Positions 8,113-16,101 of a DNA stretch of 24,036 nt are shown piece by piece (positions within the stretch are counted from its first letter, which is position 1; each line of letters begins with the position of its first letter). The position numbers were made by a program, and so were the translations under genes. The stretch is taken from positions 1-24,036 of the forward strand of contig CAJTYI010000042.1 in the NCBI GenBank assembly GCA_910584215.1, written 5' to 3'. The notes under the pieces are model-generated. The model was not told where the DNA came from, made no database searches, and saw nothing but the letters and a program-made list of their open reading frames with translations. The stretch is from an uncultured Roseburia sp. Its GTDB lineage: Bacteria > Bacillota > Clostridia > Lachnospirales > Lachnospiraceae.

Positions 8113-9546
8113 TTATTGAAATGTGACACTATTGATCATTGATTCAAACAGGGGATTGGCATCATCGCCAAAATCCTCATGGATATAAAAGTCAAATGTA
8201 AAGAGAAGATCATCCTTCTGTACCGCAACAAAGGTATTCTGAAAGACACTGCCGCTGCTGTTTTCCCTTGTTAAGAAAACTCTTTGGGCCGGAAATCCTC
8301 CCACTGTCGTCTCCTCGATTTCATATCCGCCATCCACATACGGTTCCATCACTGCTTGCAGGTCCACGCCCTCTTCCGGCAAATAGGCATCAAAATACAG
8401 CAGAGACATATCCCATATATTGTCTCCCTCATAGCGGGAACTGAGCATATACGAAATCTCTCCATTTTCGGAGATATCCTCCATATCCCACAGATAAGGG
8501 TGCGAAAAGCTCATTCCCAATTCATCGTCTGTATACTGCACCATGACAGGCAAAGGAATCTCCGGTTCCTGCTTCATCGCCTCGTCGAGTTCTTCCTGTG
8601 TGATTGAAATTTTAGATTCCGCTCCGGTATCGGCAAGAATTTTCTGTGCAGCCACCCTTGTGAGCGGCGCCAAAACCGAGAAATGGTCAGCTCCCTCAAT
8701 GACATAGCAGTGAATATTTTCATTTTCGGAAGTCCGCTCGATATTTTTCAGATTAGAGGAATTTCCACCGCTTCCTTCTATTAAAAAGGTTGGCGTTTTC
8801 ACACTGTTGAGCCAATAGATCGGGGAGCGCATCTTATACTCTTCCCGGTTACCGGTGTCAAAGGTAAACTGGGTATTATTATGGTACTCGATCTTATCCA
8901 CGGCGCCAAAACCAAATACTGCCCGGAATTTGTCGGTGTACTCTGCCGCCAGCAGCGCGCGGGTAGCTCCGGTACTGTGCCCGCCAAGATAAATACGGTC
9001 AGGATCTACATAGGGAAGCGATGCCGCATACTCATACGCCGACACGATATCGTCAACCTCACCAAAGAGCGTCTCATAGTTGCCCGGGTTACCGCTCCCT
9101 CCCCGGAACGACGGATACATCGTGAGCACGCCCGCCTGCCAAAATGCCGAACCGGTCTGGTCATTGTCCCACTCCGGGTAACACCACGGGAAATCGTCTA
9201 TGCCATTCCCCCATCCTCCCACGATCCAGATTATCATGGGATGCTTCTGACCGTCTCCTGGGTCGCTGGACACATAAGCCGCCAAATCGCCGACTTTGGA
9301 GGGGTACTTTATCAGATCGAAAGCACCCTCCGGCGGTTCCGGTATCGGATCGTCGTCATTTTCCTCTTTCGCCAGTGTTGTCTGGAAGGCGTCATGCACC
9401 TCAGCAAAACTCCTTGTCTCTGTTGTTTCACCCTGCAAATCGCTCCCAAGGTCGATCGCTTTGTCGATCACGGAACACGATGCGCTCAGACACATTGCCG
9501 CCGCCAGCATTGCCGCAAGGGTCTTTCTAATGATCTTATTTTTCAC
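8113..9546 (-). CDS. exported alpha/beta hydrolase, probable lipoprotein
   Basis: Predicted serine hydrolase exported to the cell surface. The N-terminus (1-24) has a basic start, a hydrophobic stretch and Ser-Ala-Ser-Cys24, a slightly atypical lipobox, so lipid anchoring is likely but not certain. The alpha/beta hydrolase domain (about 75-305) resembles prolyl-oligopeptidase-like esterases: an oxyanion-type IVGGWGNG at 108-115, the nucleophile elbow GGHSTG with Ser191, and a likely catalytic His288 in EGADHF. The C-terminal part (about 337-477) is a separate beta-rich domain reminiscent of PsbP/Mog1-like folds; I am not sure of that. Translation starts at GTG 9546, about 10 nt after AAGGAG. 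It stands alone with its own promoter and terminator. Substrate unknown; peptidase, esterase or acetyl-esterase are all possible. Confidence 0.82.
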   Translation of the reverse strand: MKNKIIRKTLAAMLAAAMCLSASCSVIDKAIDLGSDLQGETTETRSFAEVHDAFQTTLAKEENDDDPIPEPPEGAFDLIKYPSKVGDLAAYVSSDPGDGQKHPMIIWIVGGWGNGIDDFPWCYPEWDNDQTGSAFWQAGVLTMYPSFRGGSGNPGNYETLFGEVDDIVSAYEYAASLPYVDPDRIYLGGHSTGATRALLAAEYTDKFRAVFGFGAVDKIEYHNNTQFTFDTGNREEYKMRSPIYWLNSVKTPTFLIEGSGGNSSNLKNIERTSENENIHCYVIEGADHFSVLAPLTRVAAQKILADTGAESKISITQEELDEAMKQEPEIPLPVMVQYTDDELGMSFSHPYLWDMEDISENGEISYMLSSRYEGDNIWDMSLLYFDAYLPEEGVDLQAVMEPYVDGGYEIEETTVGGFPAQRVFLTRENSSGSVFQNTFVAVQKDDLLFTFDFYIHEDFGDDANPLFESMINSVTFQ

Positions 9547-9592
9547 GGTGAGATTCTCCTTTCAATTGGTTATGATATATGTGTTTGTTTCT

Positions 9593-9622
9593 ATTATATC
9601 ACCTATATAATTCTTTTCTCAA
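9593..9622 (-). promoter_or_regulatory. promoter of the hydrolase gene
   Basis: On the minus strand TTGAGA (9617-9622) and TATAAT (9593-9598) are 18 bp apart, about 46 bp upstream of the GTG start. The -35 box overlaps the stop codon of the gene remnant at 9619-9931. Confidence 0.65.
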
Positions 9623-9931
9623 GCCATCGATATTTCCATTCCCTCATCATCCTCATACATTATGGGAATCTCCGGCTGTCGGAAATCACCATCCAGCTTG
9701 TCCAGCCCAAAGTCGGCAAATATCTCTCTAAGAGGTATTTTTCTTTCTGCTTTCTAGCCAAATATTCCACGAGCGTCAGACTGTCGTCCGTTTCGCCAAT
9801 GTAATGATTCCATTACTTGTTCTCAAAATACAATTTTTCCCCTCTCTTAACTTGTTATTTGCAAGCTGTCCTATTGTGCATCTGTCTATGCGCGCATCTG
9901 CCATGTGTCTTCCATCGACTTCTGCCTGCAT
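9619..9931 (-). pseudogene. small frameshifted gene remnant, function unknown
   Basis: Three consecutive open stretches in different frames follow each other on the minus strand. The first starts at ATG 9931 and runs 51 codons (MQAEVDGRHMADARIDRC...). The second continues in another frame through TDDSLTLVEYLARKQKEK, and the third through IPLREIFADFGLDKLDG to a stop at 9619-9621, ending MEISMA. The second switch falls at an AAAAA run, a common site for indels. Joined, they give about 103 residues with normal-looking composition. A promoter-like TTGATG-N17-TATACT lies at 9953-9981. I do not recognise the family. It could instead be chance open frames, so confidence is low. Confidence 0.35.
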
Positions 9932-10070
9932 TTCTCAATGTATTATGAGTTTAGTATAGCATCAATATAAATATTCATCAATTAAATCTGGCACAATTAT
10001 CCAATTCCTTCTAAACATGATACCTGTAGCACAATTGCAGAAATGTCATTCCAGACACACTGCAGCTTAT

Positions 10071-10104
10071 TCACGCAGTTTAAACGGCAACTCACGCAGT
10101 TTGT
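10071..10104 (+). promoter_or_regulatory. 21-bp-spaced direct repeat resembling a LytTR (AgrA/VirR-type) binding site
   Basis: The 11-mer TCACGCAGTTT occurs at 10071-10081 and again at 10092-10102. Within it, GCAGTTTAA (10075-10083) and GCAGTTTGT (10096-10104) are 9-bp elements separated by 12 bp, the layout known for LytTR-domain regulators, whose consensus centres on a GTT core. The right copy ends 1 bp before the predicted -35 box, where such activators bind. The repeat is plain in the sequence; the regulator identity is inferred, and no LytTR gene is in the window. Confidence 0.55.
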
Positions 10105-10105
10105 A

Positions 10106-10134
10106 TTGCCAAAGACTAAAAACTAGAGTAGGAT
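10106..10134 (+). promoter_or_regulatory. candidate promoter of the exoprotein operon
   Basis: TTGCCA (10106-10111) is followed after 17 bp by TAGGAT (10129-10134). The -10 box is weak, as expected for an activator-dependent promoter. The start codon is 49 bp downstream, after an AAGGGG binding site about 11 nt from the ATG. Confidence 0.5.
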
Positions 10135-10183
10135 GAGGTAACCTGTAAAACACATTTTATTATTAATAAGGGGATAAGAGCTC

Positions 10184-12775
10184 ATGAAAAACAGAAAGAA
10201 TGCAACTGCCGCCATCCTGGCTGCCGCGATGGCAGTGACAGGCACCTTGTTGCCGGCAAGCCACATATGGGCAGAGGGAAACCAAACGACTTTCCAAAAT
10301 GACATAACAGAAAAACTTCCAGCAATGCCCTCTGACATGACAGAGGAGGAAATTGAGAAAGCTGCGATGGTCGCGGACGGAGCAGAAATCATTGACCTTC
10401 CAGAAAAAGATGGGGATTACCTCATCTACATGGAGCCGGAGGCGCCGGAAACAACATTGATACAAAACGAAGTACAGGAGATTGCCACGGAGGCGCCGGA
10501 GATAATCGTAGAAACAGACCTCTCTGCGGCGGAAGCAAGGGAGTTGGAGGCCAAAAGCCGCCAATCTGAAGAGATTTACATTGAAGAAAATATTTATCTG
10601 GATGGGGCCTCCATAGAAAAATTTTCCACAGATGCACCCGATACAAATGCAATCGCCGATGATTCTGATTCCACAGATGCATCATCAGAAGATGACATTT
10701 CTTTTCTTGACAATATGGACGCCTTAGAACGTCATAACTGGAAAAAAAACATGCTGGACCAGCAAATGGCAGAGGAGGAAGAAATCGAGTGGAATATACA
10801 GATGGTGCACGCAGACGACCGGGGAGAAGAAAACACAGGCGCCCCGGTGAAAGTGGCTGTACTCGATTCTGGCGTGGAGTTTCTCGCCGGATTTCCAGTA
10901 AAGCGCAGCATCAACTTGGTAAAAGACGAGCAGGAGCTGCCTTATTACATGAACGACATGACCGGGCACGGCACGGCGGTAGCTGATATCATCCACAGGG
11001 TCTGCCCTAGGGCGCAGATCTATTCGGTAAAAGTAATGGATGCGAAAAACCGCGGGCGCCTAAGTGATATCGTTGCCGGCATCTATTGGTGTATTGAACA
11101 GGATGTGGATATTATCAACATGAGCTTTGGCACCAGCGTAAAATCCGATATCCTGGAAAAAGCCATCCAGGCGGCAGAAGAGCACGGCATACTGATGGTA
11201 AGCTCGGCCGGCAACGGCGGCACAGGCAGCGCAGTGGAATACCCGGCGGCCTTTGACGAGGTCATTGCGGTCGGTGCGGTAGACACGGGGGCAGAGAAAA
11301 CCGAGGAGAGCGCCACAGGCGAGGAGATCGAGCTGGCGGCGCCAGGGGAACAGATCATGGCAAAAAGCCTGCTGGGGCTTAACACCGTGACCTCGGGAAC
11401 CAGCATGGCAGCGCCGCACGTTGCGGGGGCGGCGGCATTGCTGATGATGGAAAGCCAGTATCGGGATGCGGCCTTTATCCGCAAGGTGCTGCAAAAGAGC
11501 AGCAACCCGCTGGGGGATGGAACATATTATGGCAGTGGGCTGTTAGATGTTTCCTATGCACGGGAACTGCTGAAGGCTTATGAGGAGACTGTCATGGCGG
11601 AATGGGATGCGGCCTGGCTGGATGGCGCAGGGGAATTGTCGGCCAATGAAACAATCGGAGAATCAAAGAGTTCCGGCGGTGAAGCAGACAGTACAGTTGA
11701 AATTTCCAGCGGCGAAACTGACAGTACAAAAGGGCTTCCTGATAGCAGGGCAGATAGCACAGATGAGATTTCTAATGGTGAAGCAGACAGTACAGAAAGA
11801 CTTCCCAATGATGAAGAAGGCGGCACAGAAGAGCTTCCGGTAAACAGGAACCCGCAGGCACCGGAAGTTGAGCAGCCGGATATACCTTCTGATGCGCTGG
11901 ATGCAGTGGTACAGACAGAAAAACCGTTAGAAACATTTGAAGAGATCGATTATGTGGAAGGGCGGTGGAGCAATGACCGGCATAGTGAATGGACAGAAAA
12001 ACAGGGGAAAAATTTTGGTCTTACAGCAAAGGAAATTACACTGCTGAAAGCAGGAGCCACATATGCGGATGTAAGTGGCCATAATATGAAAGGAGGAACG
12101 AGAAAATACTGGCATGGACGGGTAGCAAGCAATTATATAGCCAATTACATTTTTGTAACAAAAGCAGCACTTACCGGCGGCAACGTGAGCAAGCTGAATC
12201 CCATCCCGGGTTTGCAGACTGTGCCTACCGAGGCTGGCGTAGAAAAAAGCGTATATCATGACATCAAGTATGGAATGAGCACCGAAATGCTGTTTGGTAG
12301 AACATGGAACGATATTATGAATGAAATCGAAGGGATTTCCGGTTATAACGGCCAAAAACGATGGCGGCAAGTATTTATCTATGGATTAGCATTACATCTT
12401 GCCACAGATGCCTTTGCACACAGTAGTTACTATAAAACCTCTGATGGGACGATAAAGAGATATCGCCATAAAAATAACGATAATACACGGCCTGATCCTA
12501 ACTATGATCCAAATTATAGCGCAGATCATATCAAATGTACACCTAACCGCTGGAAATGTGCCTACCATACTGCTGGCACAATAGCTTTAAATTGTGATCT
12601 CGAAGCAGCGGGCGATGCACTGGATTTTTCCTCTCGTGGTTATCCTTGTTGGGGAGGATTTTACATGGGCTTTATCTACACCTATGCCAAAGAAGCCGGT
12701 GCTGAATACGATATAGCCACATTAAAATATTATTATAAATCTATGCACTGCATACCAGCGAAAGAAGAGCTATAA
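10184..12775 (+). CDS. exported subtilisin-like protease fused to a zinc-phospholipase-C-like domain
   Basis: Secreted 863-aa protein. A signal peptide (1-30, cleavage after IWA) is followed by a long acidic stretch (about 31-200), probably the propeptide. The S8 peptidase domain (about 215-465) has the full triad: Asp228 in AVLDSG, His262 in GHGTAV, Ser404 in SGTSMAAPHVAG, plus Asn344 for the oxyanion hole. A Ser/Asp/Glu-rich linker with five 11-residue repeats (499-553) leads to a C-terminal helical domain (about 590-863). That domain has spaced His/Asp residues (His600, Asp629, His644, His738-x3-Asp742-x3-His746, His782, His795) like the metal ligands of zinc phospholipase C/S1-P1 nuclease folds or the related DUF6765 group. 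No cell-wall anchor is visible. First gene of a three-gene operon; the next starts 18 bp on. Protease call is firm; the C-terminal assignment is inference. Confidence 0.88.
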   Translation: MKNRKNATAAILAAAMAVTGTLLPASHIWAEGNQTTFQNDITEKLPAMPSDMTEEEIEKAAMVADGAEIIDLPEKDGDYLIYMEPEAPETTLIQNEVQEIATEAPEIIVETDLSAAEARELEAKSRQSEEIYIEENIYLDGASIEKFSTDAPDTNAIADDSDSTDASSEDDISFLDNMDALERHNWKKNMLDQQMAEEEEIEWNIQMVHADDRGEENTGAPVKVAVLDSGVEFLAGFPVKRSINLVKDEQELPYYMNDMTGHGTAVADIIHRVCPRAQIYSVKVMDAKNRGRLSDIVAGIYWCIEQDVDIINMSFGTSVKSDILEKAIQAAEEHGILMVSSAGNGGTGSAVEYPAAFDEVIAVGAVDTGAEKTEESATGEEIELAAPGEQIMAKSLLGLNTVTSGTSMAAPHVAGAAALLMMESQYRDAAFIRKVLQKSSNPLGDGTYYGSGLLDVSYARELLKAYEETVMAEWDAAWLDGAGELSANETIGESKSSGGEADSTVEISSGETDSTKGLPDSRADSTDEISNGEADSTERLPNDEEGGTEELPVNRNPQAPEVEQPDIPSDALDAVVQTEKPLETFEEIDYVEGRWSNDRHSEWTEKQGKNFGLTAKEITLLKAGATYADVSGHNMKGGTRKYWHGRVASNYIANYIFVTKAALTGGNVSKLNPIPGLQTVPTEAGVEKSVYHDIKYGMSTEMLFGRTWNDIMNEIEGISGYNGQKRWRQVFIYGLALHLATDAFAHSSYYKTSDGTIKRYRHKNNDNTRPDPNYDPNYSADHIKCTPNRWKCAYHTAGTIALNCDLEAAGDALDFSSRGYPCWGGFYMGFIYTYAKEAGAEYDIATLKYYYKSMHCIPAKEEL
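11678..11842 (+). repeat. five 33-bp units encoding an 11-residue acidic linker repeat
   Basis: Residues 499-553 of the protease are five back-to-back 11-mers built on GEADST, alternating ends of the type EIS and LP (GEADSTVEISS, GETDSTKGLPD, SRADSTDEISN, GEADSTERLPN, DEEGGTEELPV). The alternation suggests a 22-residue parent unit that duplicated. It joins the protease to the C-terminal domain and is probably disordered. Confidence 0.75.
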
Positions 12776-12793
12776 TAGAAGTGGAGGTTTCGT

Positions 12794-13999
12794 ATGACTA
12801 AGAAAAAACTATTGTGCACGTTATTGGTAATCTTATTACTGTTTGCCTGCCTTGTGCCAGCTCCTACACAGGTATCTGCGGCAAAGAAAAAAGTCGTAGA
12901 AATATCTAGTTTCTACCCTGTATCAAACCCAGATATTTCCAATACCAATCTAATCGTAGAAAGCGGTGAAAAGTTCTATATAGGAGATATGATTTCTGTA
13001 AAACTAGATGAGAATGGTATTGATTCATCGTTGTCATATCTTATGGGAAAACATGTTTATTATTATACGTCAACCGAGATGGGAGCGACCTATGTTTCCG
13101 ACCATCCAGAGATTCTGGCCGTAGAAGAAAACAGCGGCTATGCTGAAACGAAAGAACCAGGCAAAGCCATTGTAACGCTTCGCTGCCAGGACGTTTATGC
13201 ATCTTTCCCCGTCACAGTAGTAGAAAAAGGGACGCTCAGCGCTGGTGAAGAATACATCATTGAAACATGGAATAAGGCAGGACGCAAGCTGGCCAAAAAA
13301 ATCCCGGAAAAACTAACGGTAGAAAACGGTTACGATTTATTCAATGCGCTAAAAGCTTATGTAGCTGTTTTTGCGGCTTCGCCTCTTAAAGAAGAGTGCC
13401 GAGGAGGCGCAACAGCACAGCGCATGCTGAGGGGATGGAACTCATCCGGCCAATCCATCAGTATGGCACCAGCCTGTTCCTGTTTTGAGCGGGCATATTC
13501 TATGATGATTCATTATATAGCGAAATATCACCCTATGTGTGATAAAAAATACTGGACAGCCAAAGACGGGCAATATTTTACAGTATCCGCAACAAAGAAT
13601 CAGATTACCTTGAAAATGAAAAAGAATCTTACCAAACAGGCACTTTTGGCTTTGTATCTAAATGAATTTGTATGTAAATTAGCCGGATGGGAACCGGACG
13701 GGGTAACTACACCATTGGCTATCAGCACAGTTGTACAAAAAGACCGTCTCGAGGCTTGTAGTTATATTGCTAAATACAAAGACGCAGACGAAAGATATAC
13801 CGGCCACACTGTCACACTTTTTAAACTTAGACGCAAAACGGCTACTGTTACACATGTATACCGCTCGCGTTATAATCCTACAAATGCCAGGCATAAGCAC
13901 ACCAATAAGAAAAAGTTAAACTTAAAAAAGGGGAAAAAATATTGGCTGCGCATTGACACCATGAACTTCTACTGGCCAGGTGAATTTGTTGTAAAGTGA
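12794..13999 (+). CDS. secreted protein of unknown function, paralog 1
   Basis: 401-aa exported protein that I do not recognise as a named family. It has a signal peptide (1 to about 29, cleavage near VSA-A), then a beta-rich region (about 50-148) with a pattern like a bacterial Ig-like (BIG2) domain: a value such as DHPEILAVEENSGYAETKEPG followed by a beta strand. A helical central part (about 160-260) holds a conserved CSC motif, and the C-terminus is rich in Lys with HKHTNKKKLNLKKGKK and ends WPGEFVVK. The ATG follows GGAGG by 6 nt. It begins 18 bp after the protease-fusion gene and is followed after 65 bp by a full-length paralog, so the three are likely one transcript. It could be a surface-binding factor, a protease partner or substrate, or a toxin component; nothing in the sequence decides. 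Confidence 0.8.
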   Translation: MTKKKLLCTLLVILLLFACLVPAPTQVSAAKKKVVEISSFYPVSNPDISNTNLIVESGEKFYIGDMISVKLDENGIDSSLSYLMGKHVYYYTSTEMGATYVSDHPEILAVEENSGYAETKEPGKAIVTLRCQDVYASFPVTVVEKGTLSAGEEYIIETWNKAGRKLAKKIPEKLTVENGYDLFNALKAYVAVFAASPLKEECRGGATAQRMLRGWNSSGQSISMAPACSCFERAYSMMIHYIAKYHPMCDKKYWTAKDGQYFTVSATKNQITLKMKKNLTKQALLALYLNEFVCKLAGWEPDGVTTPLAISTVVQKDRLEACSYIAKYKDADERYTGHTVTLFKLRRKTATVTHVYRSRYNPTNARHKHTNKKKLNLKKGKKYWLRIDTMNFYWPGEFVVK

Positions 14000-14064
14000 G
14001 GGGAAACGTCTACAGAAAACAACAAACAAGGGAAGGCAGATTATAATTGACAGGGAAGATTCTT

Positions 14065-15249
14065 ATGACAAAAAAAGGACTATTATGCATGTTTGTTACA
14101 GCTCTGCTGGTGTTCACCGGTCTTATACCGGCCTCAACAGAGGTATCCGCCGCAAAACAGAAAATTACCGATATCACCACTAATGGTGCTGTCATAGTGG
14201 AAAGCGGCAGGACATTTTACATCGGGGATATGGTTTCTGTCACGTTGGAGGATAAAGATGATGAAACGTCAGTCCAGGAATTAAATGGGCCATGGGACAT
14301 TTTTTATACGGCAACCGAGATGGGGGCAACCTATGTTTGCGACCACTCAGAGGTATTGACTGTACAGGAGGAGAGCGGCTATGCCCGGGCAAAAGAGCCG
14401 GGCACAGCCACAGTCATGGTTGACTGCCAGGGCGTAATTACCACTTTTCCAGTCATCGTCATGGCCAAAGGGACGCTCCATGCGGAGCTTCAGGAGGGGA
14501 AGGAAGATCTTGCAGAAAAGCTGGACGCGGCGGGCAGAAAGCTTGCGAAAAAAATCCCGGAAAAACTGACGGTTGAAAATGGCTACGAGTTAATCCGGGC
14601 GATGAAAACATATGTCTCCGCTTTTGCAGATTTCTATTCCACCTATAAATTTAAGAATGGTTTAGGGACTTCTTCTATGCTGATTGGATGGGCCCCTGAC
14701 AGGGACTTCTACATGGCGCCGTCCTGCTCCTGCTATAAGCGTGCACGCCATATGATGGACCGTTATATATTAAAATACCATCCCATGTACCAGAAAAAAT
14801 ACTGGACTGCAAAAGACGGAACATATTTTAAGGTATCGGCAAAGTCTGACAGGATTACCTTAAAATTAAAAAAGAAGATTAGCAAGCAGGCTCTCTTGGC
14901 CCTGTACCTGAATGACCTACGGTATGAATTGGATGGTCTGGGGCCGGATGGGGCGATCCCCCCACTGGCGATCAGCACAACAGTACAGAAGAACCGTTTT
15001 GATGCTTGCTGCTTTATCGGTAAATACAAGGACAAAGACGAAAGATACATTGGCCATACAGTCATTACCTTTAAGCTTGGGAGCAAGACAGCGGAAATCA
15101 CACATATGTACCGTACACGTGCCAATCCTAAAACATATCAGCATAAACACACCCATAAGAAAAAGTTAAACTTAAAAAAGGGGAAAAAATATTATCTGCG
15201 TGTTTATACCTTTAACTTCTATTGGCCAGGTGAATTTGTTGTAAAGTAA
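14065..15249 (+). CDS. secreted protein of unknown function, paralog 2
   Basis: 394-aa protein similar to the preceding gene product over its whole length, so a tandem duplicate. It shares the signal peptide (MTKKGLLCM...), the IESG/VESG...FYIGDMVSV segment, the Ig-like stretch ending in AKEPGTATVMVDCQG, KKIPEKLTVENGYEL, the APSCSCY motif, KYWTAKDG, LALYLND, and the Lys-rich tail ending WPGEFVVK. I chose ATG 14065 because it aligns with the paralog start and has AGGGAAG upstream; a TTG 18 bp earlier is also in frame but has no support. The last 95 bp of the two genes are far more alike than their middles. Last gene of the operon; a terminator hairpin follows about 100 bp later. Function unknown. 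Confidence 0.8.
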   Translation: MTKKGLLCMFVTALLVFTGLIPASTEVSAAKQKITDITTNGAVIVESGRTFYIGDMVSVTLEDKDDETSVQELNGPWDIFYTATEMGATYVCDHSEVLTVQEESGYARAKEPGTATVMVDCQGVITTFPVIVMAKGTLHAELQEGKEDLAEKLDAAGRKLAKKIPEKLTVENGYELIRAMKTYVSAFADFYSTYKFKNGLGTSSMLIGWAPDRDFYMAPSCSCYKRARHMMDRYILKYHPMYQKKYWTAKDGTYFKVSAKSDRITLKLKKKISKQALLALYLNDLRYELDGLGPDGAIPPLAISTTVQKNRFDACCFIGKYKDKDERYIGHTVITFKLGSKTAEITHMYRTRANPKTYQHKHTHKKKLNLKKGKKYYLRVYTFNFYWPGEFVVK

Positions 15250-15352
15250 GTATGACATACTGCACAACACTAAAATTTACAGTGAAATATGAAACTGCAA
15301 AGTTAAGAAGAGCTAAAAGACAATGTAACTGATCGTACATCAATTTAACATC

Positions 15353-15390
15353 AACTGCCGGATTCTTTCGAGGTCCGGTAGTTATTATTT
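15353..15390 (+). terminator. terminator of the exoprotein operon
   Basis: AACTGCCGGA (15353-15362) pairs with TCCGGTAGTT (15374-15383) as a 10-bp stem with one G-U pair and an 11-nt loop, followed by ATTATTT. It lies about 104 bp after the stop of the second paralog. Confidence 0.7.
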
Positions 15391-15486
15391 AGTAAAGGAG
15401 CTGCGCATTCACCCAGCATAATCAAAGATAAAATATATCCAAGAAAAGTATTTCTTTTTTATGGTTCATAAAAATCCCCGCTTCTT

Positions 15487-16101
15487 TTATTTCCTAGCAA
15501 TGCCATCCATCACTTTACAAAACAGAATAGCCGCCAGCGTGCTCACCGCAGTGCACAAAATTGCCGGTGCAATAATTGCCGTCGGGCTGACGCTGCCGTA
15601 CTGCTGCCGATAACCTATAATATTGACCGGAATTAGCTGCAGTGATGAGATATTGATAATCAAAAACGTACACATCTCCCGGCTGGCGCGGCGCGAACCG
15701 GAAAAGTTGTCAAGATATTCTGGATTTCCCTTCTCTGCTTCCAATTTCTCCAGCTCTTTCATCGCCTTTAATCCGGCCGGTGTCGCCGCCCATCCCAAAC
15801 CAAAGATATTGGCAATCATATTGGTCGCGATATAGCGGCAGGCCGGATGTTCCATCGGAAGCCCCGGGAACAAAAAACGCAACAGTGGACGCAGCCGCCT
15901 TGACAATCCGTCAATGATACCGCCCTTTTGCGCAATCTCCATCAATCCTACCCAAAATGACATGACACCCGCCATGGTAATGCAGAGTGTCACTGCCTCT
16001 TTTGCAGACTCTAAGGCCCCGTTTGCCACCGCGGGCAGCGTCCCGTGAAAAGCGCCATAGAGGATGCCAACCAGTATCATAATCGCCCACAAATAATTCA
16101 T
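15487..16101 (-). CDS. spmA: spore maturation protein A
   Basis: Integral membrane protein of the SpmA family (nucleoside-recognition/Gate domain) needed for full dehydration of the spore core in Bacillus; probably acts in the forespore or mother-cell membrane. At 204 aa it has the usual length. Features include several hydrophobic helices, an N-terminal half with ESAKEAVTLCITMAGVMSFWVGLM, HPACRYIATNMIANIFGLGWAATPAGLKAM at about 84-113, and REMCTFLIINISSLQLIP near 140-157, all typical of SpmA. The ATG at 16101 follows GAGGG. In most spore formers spmB lies directly downstream; here the next DNA downstream is the terminator of a convergent operon and spmB is not in the window. It shows that the host belongs to a sporulating lineage. 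Confidence 0.92.
   Translation of the reverse strand: MNYLWAIMILVGILYGAFHGTLPAVANGALESAKEAVTLCITMAGVMSFWVGLMEIAQKGGIIDGLSRRLRPLLRFLFPGLPMEHPACRYIATNMIANIFGLGWAATPAGLKAMKELEKLEAEKGNPEYLDNFSGSRRASREMCTFLIINISSLQLIPVNIIGYRQQYGSVSPTAIIAPAILCTAVSTLAAILFCKVMDGIARK

Larger units (their letters stand above)
9547..10183. other. 637-bp divergent region between the hydrolase and the exoprotein operon
   Basis: It holds, from left to right, the hydrolase promoter (9593-9622), the frameshifted remnant (9619-9931) with its promoter-like sequence (9953-9981), AT-rich DNA without visible features (about 9985-10065), the LytTR-like direct repeat (10071-10104) and the exoprotein promoter (10106-10134). Confidence 0.6.

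Noticed and set aside
8881..9804. 307-codon plus-strand open frame
   Set aside because: Mostly antisense to the hydrolase gene, with atypical composition and no ribosome binding site.
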